39,770 nucleotides of DNA, taken from positions 1-39,770 of the forward strand of contig NZ_LGEG01000249.1 in NCBI RefSeq assembly GCF_001280125.1, written 5' to 3'. Below are positions 1 through 7,751 of the stretch, one piece after another. Each line of letters opens with the position of its first letter. Positions within the stretch are counted from its first letter, which is position 1. The notes under the pieces were generated by a model that worked only from the letters and a program-made list of their open reading frames with translations, did not search any database and was not told where the DNA came from. The stretch comes from Streptomyces sp. NRRL F-6492. GTDB taxonomy: Bacteria > Actinomycetota > Actinomycetes > Streptomycetales > Streptomycetaceae. Made by a program: the position numbers and the translations under genes.

Positions 1-685
1 TCTCGGGGCCCGGGGCTTCTTCGGGGGCCGGGGCATCTTCGGGGACCGGGGCTTCTTCGGAGGCCGAGGCATCTTCGGAGGCGAGGGGCCCCTCGCGCGC
101 CGGGGCCGTGCCCTCCGGGGCCGGGGTCGAATCCGGGGCCGCTCCCGGTCCCGGGTCCGGGTCCAGGGCCGGGATCGCGGCCGGGTCCGGGTCCGGGTCC
201 AGGTCCGGGCCCAGGGCCGGGATCGCGGCCGGGTCCAGGGCCGGGATCGCGGCCGGGTCCAGGTCCGGGCCCAGGGCCGGGATCGTGGCCGGGTCCGGGC
301 CCAGGTCCAGGTCCGGGCCCAGGGCCGGGATCGTGGCCGGGTCCGGGTCCGGGCCCAGGTCCGTCTCCGCCGGGTCCGGCGCCCCCGTCCCGTACCCCCG
401 GCGCCCCGTGAGTTCCCTCCGTGCCGTCCGCCACTCCTCCAGCCCGGCCGGGCCGGTGCCGCACGCGCGGACGAAGGCCGTCAGGAGTTCCTCGCGGGGC
501 AGGGTCGTGCGGGACAGCATGTTCGCCACCGTGGAGCGGGGCAGGACGTCCCCGCGCGCCTCCGCCCGCGCCGACAGCTCGCGGTACGTCAGGCCGGACC
601 AGTCCTTGAGCGCCTGGAGGCGCGCGAGGAACTCGGCGGGGCTCCGTACGCCCCGCGGATCAGGGGCGTGCTCCCCCGGCGTCAT
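1..685 (-). CDS. HTH-domain regulator with acidic/proline-rich repeat tail, partial (3' end beyond window)
   Basis: The frame starts at an ATG at 685, preceded by a GGGGGAGG ribosome site, and stays open to base 1, so the C-terminus lies outside the window. Residues about 15-75 look like a compact helix-turn-helix of the XRE-like type common in Streptomyces: a helix around EFLARLQALKDWSG, then LTYRELSARA and STVANMLSR as candidate turn and recognition helices. After residue 105 the protein becomes a degenerate tandem repeat of Gly-Pro-Asp-Leu-Asp-Pro and Ala-Ala-Ile-Pro-Ala-Leu blocks, followed by a Pro/Ala/Glu-rich stretch. It lies downstream of pfkA on the same strand, behind a strong hairpin, so it is probably transcribed separately. 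Target and role are unknown. The partner of the disordered tail may lie in the missing part. Confidence 0.75.
   Translation of the reverse strand, partial: MTPGEHAPDPRGVRSPAEFLARLQALKDWSGLTYRELSARAEARGDVLPRSTVANMLSRTTLPREELLTAFVRACGTGPAGLEEWRTARRELTGRRGYGTGAPDPAETDLGPDPDPATIPALGPDLDLGPDPATIPALGPDLDPAAIPALDPAAIPALGPDLDPDPDPAAIPALDPDPGPGAAPDSTPAPEGTAPAREGPLASEDASASEEAPVPEDAPAPEEAPGPE
140..370. repeat. Degenerate in-frame tandem repeats inside the HTH gene
   Basis: Variants of GGGCCGGGATCG and GGGTCCGGGTCC alternate about ten times, in unit lengths that are multiples of 3, so the reading frame is kept. On the minus strand they encode alternating D-P-D-P/G-P-D-L and A-A/T-I-P-A-L segments. Such tracts usually vary in copy number between strains. 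Confidence 0.8.
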
Positions 686-818
686 CCGCGCCTCCCCCTT
701 CGCCCGGACAGGCGGACAGGGTTGGGACGTGTCCGGGACAGGCCCCCAGCCTTGTTGATCCCGCGCTCCGGCTCAAGAGTGGAATCCGGCATTTCCGGGG
801 AGGTGCCGGCACGCCGAA

Positions 819-856
819 ACGGCCCCGACCGTCCACGGGGGGACGGTCGGGGCCGT
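819..856. terminator. Hairpin terminator downstream of pfkA
   Basis: A perfect 16-bp stem (819-834 pairs with 841-856) closes a 6-nt loop, 15 bases past the pfkA stop codon. There is no T-tract, which is usual for Streptomyces terminators. It separates pfkA from the HTH gene downstream. Confidence 0.8.
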
Positions 857-870
857 GAAGGCCGGCGGGC

Positions 871-1896
871 TCAGAAAACCGACTCCGCCTCGCGGATGCG
901 GTCCGCCGGGACCCTCTTGAGCTGGGTCACGGCCTCCGCGAGCGGCACCATCTCGATGTCCGTGCCGCGCAGCGCCGTCATCCGGCCGAAGTCGCCGCGG
1001 TGCGCCGCCTCGACCGCGTGCCAGCCGAAGCGGGTCGCGAGCACCCGGTCGTACGCGGTCGGCGTGCCGCCGCGCTGGACGTGGCCGAGGATGACCGGGC
1101 GGGCCTCCTTGCCGAGGCGCCGCTCCAGCTCGACGGCGAGCTGGTTGCCGATGCCCTGGAAGCGCTCGTGGCCGAACTGGTCGATCTCGCCCTTGGCGTA
1201 CTCCATCGAGCCCTCGGCGGGGTGCGCGCCCTCGGCGACGCAGATGACGGCGAACTTCTTGCCGCGCGCGAAGCGTTCCTCGACCATCTTGACGAGGTCG
1301 TCGACCTCGAAGGGCCGCTCGGGGAGGCAGATGCCGTGCGCGCCGCCGGCCATGCCGGACTCCAGGGCGATCCAGCCGGCGTGGCGGCCCATCACCTCGA
1401 CGACCATCACGCGCTGGTGGGACTCGGCGGTGGTCTTGAGGCGGTCCATGGCCTCGGTGGCGACGCCGACGGCGGTGTCGAAGCCGAAGGTGCGGTCCGT
1501 GGAGGAGATGTCGTTGTCGATGGTCTTCGGGACGCCGACGACGGGCATGCCGGCGTCGGAGAGCATCCGGGCGGCGGTCAGGGTGCCCTCGCCGCCGATC
1601 GGGATGAGGACGTCGATGCCGTACTGGCGGGCCAGGTCGGAGGCGGACTCGGCGGCCTCGCGCAGCCGGTTCCGCTCCAGGCGGGCCGAGCCGAGGATGG
1701 TGCCGCCGCGGGCCAGGATGCCGCTGACGGCGTTCAGGTCGAGCGGCCGGAAGTGGCCGTCGAGGAGGCCCTTGAAGCCGTCCTCGAAGCCGATGACCTC
1801 GTCTCCGTGACCGGTCATCGCCCGGTGCACGACCGACCGGATCACTGCGTTCAGGCCGGGGCAGTCGCCGCCTGCGGTGAGAACTCCGATGCGCAT
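871..1896 (-). CDS. pfkA: 6-phosphofructokinase, probably ATP-dependent
   Basis: It phosphorylates fructose 6-phosphate to fructose 1,6-bisphosphate, the committing step of cytosolic glycolysis. The 341-residue length is usual for bacterial PfkA. Nucleotide/diphosphate loop GGDCPGLN is at 9-16, GGEGT at 101-105, the catalytic PKTIDND at 123-129, MGRHAGW at 169-175 and GHVQRGG at 271-277. Family knowledge: Gly at the GGEGT position (E. coli Gly104) favours ATP, while Asp there marks PPi enzymes. The Lys in PKTIDND is common in PPi enzymes and in the mixed actinobacterial clade. The S. coelicolor homologue is known to use ATP, so I infer ATP here. It is transcribed divergently from pta and ends before a 16-bp hairpin. 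Confidence 0.95.
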   Translation of the reverse strand: MRIGVLTAGGDCPGLNAVIRSVVHRAMTGHGDEVIGFEDGFKGLLDGHFRPLDLNAVSGILARGGTILGSARLERNRLREAAESASDLARQYGIDVLIPIGGEGTLTAARMLSDAGMPVVGVPKTIDNDISSTDRTFGFDTAVGVATEAMDRLKTTAESHQRVMVVEVMGRHAGWIALESGMAGGAHGICLPERPFEVDDLVKMVEERFARGKKFAVICVAEGAHPAEGSMEYAKGEIDQFGHERFQGIGNQLAVELERRLGKEARPVILGHVQRGGTPTAYDRVLATRFGWHAVEAAHRGDFGRMTALRGTDIEMVPLAEAVTQLKRVPADRIREAESVF

Positions 1897-2297
1897 CGTG
1901 CTGTGTCTCCTGCTCGGTCGCGGTCCGTGTGAGCCACGGCAATTCTCACACGCCGGGCCTGAGGGGCGCGCTCGCCGCCGTTCCGCGCGTCCCTCGCGGG
2001 GGACCGCCGGGGGTCCCCCGGCAGCCCTCGGGGAGCCCTTCCGGGGCCCTTCGGCCCGGGTTTCCGGGCCCTTCGTCCGGCGGGCGACCTAACCACCGCC
2101 GGGGGTATTGTCAAGGGGGTAATGCCGCCCTATCGGGGCTTTCCAAGCCCTTCTGATTGACACACCCGCGGACCTGCGTGACGGACACAGGTGACGGACG
2201 CGCGTGAGGAACGCACGGGTGAGGGACGTACGGGCCGGGAAGGCGGAGCTGGGGCACCGCCCGGGCCCTTCCGCAGGACTGGACAGGAGACCACGGC
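1897..2297. promoter_or_regulatory. Divergent pfkA/pta intergenic region with candidate promoters
   Basis: These 401 bases hold no convincing gene and must contain the start signals of both pfkA (minus) and pta (plus). Towards pta, TTGTCA at 2108-2113 sits 17 bases before TATCGG at 2131-2136, a fair promoter match. A perfect TTGACA lies at 2157-2162 but no good -10 follows it. Several TGACGGAC/TGAGG-like short repeats occupy 2178-2230. The pta ribosome site AGGAGA is at 2285-2290. Confidence 0.4.
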
Positions 2298-4379
2298 GTG
2301 ACGCGCAGCGTGTACGTGACCGGGATCGACCGCGGTGACGGCCGCCAGGTCGTCGAGCTGGGAGTCATGGAGCTCCTGACCCGCCAGGTGGACCGGGTGG
2401 GGGTGTTCCGCCCGCTGGTGCACGACGGGCCCGACCGGCTCTTCGACCTGCTGCGCGCCCGCTACCGGCTCTCGCAGGACGCCTCGACGGTCTACGGCAT
2501 GGACTACCAGGAGGCCTCCGCCCTCCAGGCCGAACGGGGCACCGACGAACTGGTCTCCCGGCTGGTCGACCGCTTCCACGCCGTCGCCCGCGACTACGAG
2601 GTCGTCCTCGTCCTCGGCACCGACTTCGCCGCCACCCAGCTCCCCGACGAGCTGGCGATCAACGCGCGCCTCGCCAACGAGTTCGGCGCCTCCGTCATCC
2701 CGGTGGTCGGCGGCAAGGGCCAGTCGGCGGAGTCCGTGCGGGCCGAGGCGCGCAACGCCTTCCGGGCGTACGACGGGCTCGGCTGCGACGTGCTCGCGAT
2801 GGTGGTCAACCGGGTGGCGGCCGAGGACCGGGAGGCCATCGCGGAGCGGCTCGCGGCCCGGCTGCCCGTGCCCTGCTACGTCCTGCCGGACGAGCCGGCC
2901 CTGTCCGCGCCGACGGTCGCCCAGATCACCCACGCGCTCGGCGCCACCGTCGTCCTCGGCGACGACGCCGGGCTCGCCCGGGACGCCCTGGACTTCGTCT
3001 TCGGCGGCGCGATGCTGCCGAACTTCCTGAACGCCCTGACGCCCGGCTGTCTGGTCGTCACCCCCGGGGACCGGGCCGACCTGGTCGTCGGCGCGCTCGC
3101 CGCGCACTCGGCCGGCACCCCGCCGATCGCCGGGGTGGTGCTCACCCTGAACGAGCGGCCCAGCGAGGAGATCCTGACCCTGGCGGCCCGGCTCGCGCCC
3201 GGCACCCCGGTGGTCTCGGTCGCCGGGAACAGCTTCCCGACCGCCGCCGAACTCTTCGCCCTGGAGGGCAAGCTGAACGCGGCGACCCCGCGCAAGGCGG
3301 AGACCGCGCTCGGCCTGTTCGAGCGGCACGTGGACACCGCCGACCTGCTCAAGCGGGTCTCGGTGGCCCGCAGCGGCCGGGTCACCCCGATGATGTTCGA
3401 GCACGAGCTGCTCGAACAGGCGCGGGCCGACCGGCGCCGGGTGGTGCTCCCGGAGGGCACGGAGGAGCGGGTGCTGCGCGCCGCCGACGTGCTGCTGCGC
3501 CGGGACGTGTGCGACCTGACGCTGCTGGGCGACGTGGAGACCATCCGCAAGAAGGCCGCCGACCTGAGCGTGGACCTGCGCGAGACGCAGCTGATCGACC
3601 CGCGCACCTCGGAGCTGCGGGACTCGTTCGCCGAGAAGTACGCGGCGCTGCGCGCCCACAAGGGCGTCACCGTGGAGCTGGCGTACGACGTGGTGTCGGA
3701 CGTGAACTACTTCGGCACCCTGATGGTCCAGGAGGGGCTGGCCGACGGCATGGTGTCCGGCTCGGTGCACTCCACGGCCGCGACGATCCGCCCGGCCTTC
3801 GAGATCATCAAGACGAAGCCGGACGCCTCGATCGTCTCGTCGGTCTTCTTCATGTGCCTGGCGGACAAGGTGCTGGTGTACGGCGACTGCGCGGTCAACC
3901 CGGACCCGAACGCCGAGCAGCTCGCGGACATCGCCGTCCAGTCGGCCGCCACCGCGGCCCGGTTCGGCGTGGAGCCGCGGATCGCGATGCTCTCGTACTC
4001 CACGGGCACCTCGGGCTCCGGCGCCGACGTCGACAAGGTGCGGGAGGCGACCAAGCTCGTCCGGGGGGCGCACCCGGAGCTGCGGATCGAGGGGCCCATC
4101 CAGTACGACGCGGCCGTGGAGCCCTCGGTGGCGGCGACGAAGCTTCCGGGTTCGGAGGTGGCGGGGCAGGCGTCGGTGCTGATCTTCCCCGACCTGAACA
4201 CCGGCAACAACACGTACAAGGCCGTGCAGCGTTCGGCCGGCGCCGTGGCCGTCGGCCCGGTCCTCCAGGGCCTGCGCAAGCCCGTGAACGACCTCTCGCG
4301 CGGCGCGCTCGTCAGCGACATCGTCAACACGGTCGCCATCACGGCGATCCAGTCCCAGGGTCAGGAGCTCCCCGCATGA
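2298..4379 (+). CDS. pta: Phosphate acetyltransferase, long two-domain form
   Basis: It interconverts acetyl-CoA plus phosphate with acetyl phosphate plus CoA; with AckA it forms the acetate overflow/assimilation route in the cytoplasm. The GTG start at 2298 follows AGGAGA with 7 bases spacing. Residues about 1-330 are the N-terminal AAA_26/DRTGG regulatory region of long Pta enzymes; its P-loop position (TGIDRGDG) lacks a GK[ST] lysine, as in other Pta proteins. From about 370 onward is the catalytic PTA_PTB domain, with VLPEGTEERVLRAA, DGMVSGSVHSTAATIRP, YSTGTSGSGADVDK and FPDLNTGNNTYKAVQR. At 693 residues it is full length. The stop overlaps the ackA start by 4 bases (ATGA), so the two are translationally coupled. 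Confidence 0.96.
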   Translation: MTRSVYVTGIDRGDGRQVVELGVMELLTRQVDRVGVFRPLVHDGPDRLFDLLRARYRLSQDASTVYGMDYQEASALQAERGTDELVSRLVDRFHAVARDYEVVLVLGTDFAATQLPDELAINARLANEFGASVIPVVGGKGQSAESVRAEARNAFRAYDGLGCDVLAMVVNRVAAEDREAIAERLAARLPVPCYVLPDEPALSAPTVAQITHALGATVVLGDDAGLARDALDFVFGGAMLPNFLNALTPGCLVVTPGDRADLVVGALAAHSAGTPPIAGVVLTLNERPSEEILTLAARLAPGTPVVSVAGNSFPTAAELFALEGKLNAATPRKAETALGLFERHVDTADLLKRVSVARSGRVTPMMFEHELLEQARADRRRVVLPEGTEERVLRAADVLLRRDVCDLTLLGDVETIRKKAADLSVDLRETQLIDPRTSELRDSFAEKYAALRAHKGVTVELAYDVVSDVNYFGTLMVQEGLADGMVSGSVHSTAATIRPAFEIIKTKPDASIVSSVFFMCLADKVLVYGDCAVNPDPNAEQLADIAVQSAATAARFGVEPRIAMLSYSTGTSGSGADVDKVREATKLVRGAHPELRIEGPIQYDAAVEPSVAATKLPGSEVAGQASVLIFPDLNTGNNTYKAVQRSAGAVAVGPVLQGLRKPVNDLSRGALVSDIVNTVAITAIQSQGQELPA

Positions 4380-5650
4380 CCGGCACCCCCACTCGCGTAC
4401 TGGTCCTCAACTCCGGTTCGTCGTCGCTGAAGTACCAGCTGCTCGACATGCGCGACGACAGCCGTCTCGCCCAGGGGCTCGTGGAGCGGATCGGCGAGGA
4501 GACCTCGCGGCTCGCGCACACCCCGCTCCGGGGGGACGGCGGGAAGCGCGAGCGCAACGGCCCGGTCTCCGACCACTCGGCCGCGCTGAAGGCGGTCGCC
4601 GAGGAGCTGGCGGCGGACGGGCTCGGCCTGGACTCCCCCGAGCTGGCGGCGATCGGGCACCGGGTGGTGCACGGCGGGCTGCGGTTCACCGAGCCGACCG
4701 TCATCGACGGCGAGGTGCTCGCGGAGATCGAGCGGCTCGTCCCGGTGGCGCCGCTGCACAACCCGGCGAACCTCGTCGGCATCCGTACGGCGATGGCGCT
4801 GCGGCCCGACCTGCCGCAGGTGGCGGTCTTCGACACCGCCTTCCACACCACGATGCCGGAGTCCGCGGCCCGGTACGCGATCGACGTGGAGACCGCCGAC
4901 GCGCACCGGATCCGGCGGTACGGCTTCCACGGCACCTCGCACGCGTACGTCTCGCGGGAGACGGCGCGGCTGCTCGGCAAGGAGCCGGAGGAGGTGAACG
5001 TGATCGTGCTGCACCTGGGGAACGGGGCGTCCGCCTCCGCGGTGCGGGGCGGCCGGTGCGTGGACACCTCGATGGGCCTGACGCCCCTGGAGGGCCTGGT
5101 CATGGGGACCCGCTCGGGCGACATCGACCCGGCGGTCACCTTCCACCTCCGGCGGGTGGCGGGGATGTCGGCGGACGAGATCGACGTCCTGCTGAACAAG
5201 CGGTCCGGTCTGGTGGGCCTCTGCGGCGACAACGACATGCGGGAGATCCGCCGCCGGGTCGACGAGGGCGACGAGCGGGCGGCGCTCGCCTTCGACGTCT
5301 ACGTCCACCGGCTGAAGAAGTACATCGGCGCGTACTACGCGGTGCTCGGCCGGGTGGACGCGGTGGCCTTCACGGCGGGCGTCGGGGAGAACGCGGCGCC
5401 GGTGCGGCAGGCGGCGATCGCGGGTCTGGAGGAGCTGGGGCTCGCGGTGGACGCGGGGCTCAACGCGGTGCGTTCGGACGAGGCGCGGTTCATCTCGCCG
5501 GAGTACGCGCGGGTGGCGGTCGCCGTGGTGCCGACGGACGAGGAGCTGGAGATCGCGCGCCAGAGCTACGCGCTCGTACGGGGCGCGCGCGGGCAGGACG
5601 CGCCGGCGGGGGACGCGCTCGTACGGGGCGCGGAGGGCTCGAACGAGTGA
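4376..5650 (+). CDS. ackA: Acetate kinase
   Basis: It converts acetyl phosphate and ADP to acetate and ATP, or the reverse. The ATG at 4376 overlaps the pta stop and has AGGAG at 4363-4367. The ASKHA-fold motifs are complete: N12 with SGSSSLK at 13-19, GHRVVHGG at 94-101, FDTAFH at 152-157 (catalytic Asp153), FHGTSH with His185, GTRSGD with Arg246, GVGEN at 335-339 and PTDEELEIA near 385. The mature fold should end near residue 400. A short extra tail follows that contains ALVRGA twice, encoded by a repeated 17-base block at 5569 and 5617, so the tail seems to have grown by a small duplication. The product is 424 residues. Confidence 0.96.
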   Translation: MTGTPTRVLVLNSGSSSLKYQLLDMRDDSRLAQGLVERIGEETSRLAHTPLRGDGGKRERNGPVSDHSAALKAVAEELAADGLGLDSPELAAIGHRVVHGGLRFTEPTVIDGEVLAEIERLVPVAPLHNPANLVGIRTAMALRPDLPQVAVFDTAFHTTMPESAARYAIDVETADAHRIRRYGFHGTSHAYVSRETARLLGKEPEEVNVIVLHLGNGASASAVRGGRCVDTSMGLTPLEGLVMGTRSGDIDPAVTFHLRRVAGMSADEIDVLLNKRSGLVGLCGDNDMREIRRRVDEGDERAALAFDVYVHRLKKYIGAYYAVLGRVDAVAFTAGVGENAAPVRQAAIAGLEELGLAVDAGLNAVRSDEARFISPEYARVAVAVVPTDEELEIARQSYALVRGARGQDAPAGDALVRGAEGSNE

Positions 5651-5674
5651 TCGCCTGAGCGGCCGTCCGCCCAT

Positions 5675-5725
5675 TTGTACTTTCCGCCAGACGGAATATT
5701 CCGCAGTGAAACAAACCGATAGGAT
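5675..5725 (+). promoter_or_regulatory. Putative pyk promoter/operator with 12-bp palindrome
   Basis: The perfect palindrome CGGAATATTCCG lies at 5692-5703, between ackA and pyk. It is unusually AT-rich for this genome. TTGTAC at 5675-5680 could be a -35 box with TATTCC at 5697-5702 as -10 (16-base spacing), so the palindrome would cover the -10 box. The pyk ribosome site AGGA is at 5721-5724. Confidence 0.4.
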
Positions 5726-5732
5726 CCGCCTC

Positions 5733-7163
5733 ATGCGCCGTTCCAAAATCGTCTGCACGCTGGGCCCCGCCGTCGACTCGTATGAGCAGCTGAAGGCTCT
5801 CATCGAGGCCGGCATGAACGTGGCCCGATTCAACTTCAGCCACGGCTCCCAGGCAGAACACCAGGAGCGGTACGACCGCGTCCGGCAGGTCGCCGCGGAC
5901 ACCGGACGGGCCGTCGGCGTCCTCGCCGACCTCCAGGGCCCCAAGATCCGTCTGGAGACCTTCGCCGAGGGACCGGTCGAGCTGGTGCGCGGTGACGAGT
6001 TCACCATCACCACCGAGGACGTCCCGGGCGACAAGTCGATCTGCGGCACCACCTACAAGGGTCTGCCGGGCGACGTCTCCAAGGGCGACCAGGTCCTCAT
6101 CAACGACGGCAACGTCGAGCTGCGGGTGGTCGAGGTCGAGGGCCCCCGGGTCAGGACCATCGTCATCGAGGGCGGTGTCGTCTCGGACCACAAGGGCATC
6201 AACCTGCCCGGCGCGGCCGTCAACGTCCCGGCCCTCTCCGAGAAGGACGTCGACGACCTGCGCTTCGCCCTGCGGATGGGCTGCGACATGGTCGCCCTGT
6301 CGTTCGTCCGGGACGCCGACGACGTCAAGGACGTCCACAAGGTGATGGACGAGGAGGGCCGCCGGGTCCCCGTCATCGCCAAGGTGGAGAAGCCGCAGGC
6401 CGTGGAGAACATGGAGGCCGTCGTCGCGGCCTTCGACGCCGTCATGGTGGCCCGCGGCGACCTCGCCGTGGAGTACCCGCTGGAGAAGGTCCCGATGGTG
6501 CAGAAGCGCCTGGTGGAACTCTGCCGCCGCAACGCCAAGCCGGTCATCGTCGCCACCCAGATGATGGAGTCGATGATCACCAACTCGCGTCCGACCCGCG
6601 CCGAGGCGAGCGACGTCGCCAACGCGATCCTGGACGGCGCCGACGCGGTCATGCTGTCGGCCGAGTCCTCGGTCGGCGCGTACCCGATCGAGACCGTCAA
6701 GACGATGTCGAAGATCGTCACGGCGGCCGAGGAGGAGCTGCTCTCCAAGGGCCTCCAGCCCCTGGTCCCGGGCAAGAAGCCGCGCACCCAGGGCGGTTCG
6801 GTCGCCCGCGCGGCCTGCGAGATCGCGGACTTCCTGGGCGGCAAGGCCCTGGTCGCCTTCACCCAGTCCGGCGACACGGCCCGCCGCCTCTCGCGCTACC
6901 GGACCCAGCAGCCGATCCTCGCCTTCACGACGGACGAGAACACCCGCAACCAGCTCACCCTGAGCTGGGGCGTCGAGTCCTTCGTCGTCCCGCACGTGGA
7001 CAACACCGACGCGATGGTCGACCTCGTGGACGCCGAGCTCCTCAAGCTCCAGCGCCACAACGAGGGCGACACCATGGTCATCACGGCCGGCTCGCCCCCC
7101 GGCGTCCCCGGCACGACGAACATGGTCCGGGTGCACCACCTGGGCGGCGGCGAGCGCGACTGA
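5733..7163 (+). CDS. pyk: Pyruvate kinase
   Basis: It transfers phosphate from phosphoenolpyruvate to ADP, giving pyruvate and ATP in the last glycolytic step. I chose the ATG at 5733 (476 residues, starting MRRSKIVCTLGP as in homologues, with AGGA 8 bases upstream) over an in-frame GTG at 5706. Motifs: NVARFNFSHGS at 29-39 (Arg32), GPKIR at 69-73, SDHKGINLPG at 151-160, IAKVEKP with Lys217 and Glu219, and the signature MVARGDLAVE at 238-247 with Asp243. Lys101, in GDKSICGTTY, aligns by eye with the residue (Glu117 in rabbit) whose Lys form goes with K+-independent enzymes; I infer K+ independence with moderate confidence. A strong bidirectional hairpin follows. Confidence 0.96.
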   Translation: MRRSKIVCTLGPAVDSYEQLKALIEAGMNVARFNFSHGSQAEHQERYDRVRQVAADTGRAVGVLADLQGPKIRLETFAEGPVELVRGDEFTITTEDVPGDKSICGTTYKGLPGDVSKGDQVLINDGNVELRVVEVEGPRVRTIVIEGGVVSDHKGINLPGAAVNVPALSEKDVDDLRFALRMGCDMVALSFVRDADDVKDVHKVMDEEGRRVPVIAKVEKPQAVENMEAVVAAFDAVMVARGDLAVEYPLEKVPMVQKRLVELCRRNAKPVIVATQMMESMITNSRPTRAEASDVANAILDGADAVMLSAESSVGAYPIETVKTMSKIVTAAEEELLSKGLQPLVPGKKPRTQGGSVARAACEIADFLGGKALVAFTQSGDTARRLSRYRTQQPILAFTTDENTRNQLTLSWGVESFVVPHVDNTDAMVDLVDAELLKLQRHNEGDTMVITAGSPPGVPGTTNMVRVHHLGGGERD

Positions 7164-7187
7164 CGCGCCGCGCCGGACGCACGTGAC

Positions 7188-7223
7188 GGTGGGCCGCACC
7201 CCTGGAAAGGGGTGCGGCCCACC
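7188..7223. terminator. Bidirectional hairpin terminator between pyk and the convergent hypothetical gene
   Basis: A perfect 16-bp stem (7188-7203 with 7208-7223) is closed by a GGAA tetraloop. It lies 24 bases after pyk and 11 bases beyond the stop of the minus-strand gene, so it can serve both. Confidence 0.9.
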
Positions 7224-7234
7224 GCGCGTTCAGC

Positions 7235-7585
7235 TCAGTCGTCCTCGTCGTCGTCGAGGACCGACGGCTCCAGCCTGGTCAGCAGGAACCGCAGGTCGTC
7301 GCGCGCGTGGGCCGTCTCCAGGACGCGCATCATGGCCGGCACCCCGGCGTCCCGGGTGATCACCAGGTCGGGGCACTGGAACTGGATGCGCCCGTACTCC
7401 TCGCGCTCACTCTCCATCCACCTCTGGATCGCCCCGAGCGTGAGGAACGTGGCGCTGTACCGCGTCCCGTCCCGGAGCGTGACGATCACATCGACGTTGT
7501 CCACGGTCGCCTCGTCGTCCTCGGCGCCCAGCATGAACACGGCGTCGAAGTGCGGCGTCCTCACCAGATGCAGTGGATCTCCCAT
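7235..7585 (-). CDS. Conserved hypothetical protein, 116 aa
   Basis: I chose the ATG at 7585 because GGAGG lies about 7 bases upstream; an in-frame ATG 15 codons earlier lacks a ribosome site. The protein reads as a small single domain, with strand-rich segments (HFDAVFMLGAEDDEATVDN, VIVTLRDGTRYSATFLTLG), a helix (AIQRWMESEREEYGRIQFQ) and a strongly acidic C-terminus (SVLDDDEDD). There is no signal peptide, membrane span or catalytic motif, so it is probably cytosolic. I do not recognise a named family. It converges on pyk and lies downstream of the secreted-protein operon but is separated from it by a hairpin, so it probably has its own promoter within 7586-7684. Confidence 0.7.
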   Translation of the reverse strand: MGDPLHLVRTPHFDAVFMLGAEDDEATVDNVDVIVTLRDGTRYSATFLTLGAIQRWMESEREEYGRIQFQCPDLVITRDAGVPAMMRVLETAHARDDLRFLLTRLEPSVLDDDEDD

Positions 7586-7684
7586 GAAGTCCCTCCGGAC
7601 ACTCGACGGCCTCGGACTCCTCTCGCCCACCGGACCTGGTCACGATCGGCCGACCGTTCCCGCCGGGCACGGCCCGGAACCGCA

Positions 7685-7716
7685 GGGCCGCACTCCCGCG
7701 AAGGGGGGTGCGGCCC
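7685..7716. terminator. Hairpin terminator of the DUF6230/DUF6114/secreted-protein genes
   Basis: A 13-bp stem (7685-7697 with 7704-7716, one G-T pair) has a 6-nt loop and lies 35 bases past the stop of the secreted-protein gene on the minus strand. The stem shares the core GGGCCGCAC with the hairpin after pyk. Confidence 0.75.
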
Positions 7717-7751
7717 GCGATGTGGTGCGGCTCCCGGAGCGGTACGGGGGA

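Noticed and set aside
140..370. Possible CRISPR array
   Set aside because: Units are short, degenerate, without unique spacers, and lie in frame within a coding region.
871..1896. PPi-dependent phosphofructokinase
   Set aside because: The residue after GGE is Gly, not Asp, so ATP use is more likely despite the Lys in PKTIDND.
2130..4073. Long minus-strand frame opposite pta
   Set aside because: Its His/Arg/Gly-rich composition is typical of a shadow frame, and pta is unmistakable on the other strand.
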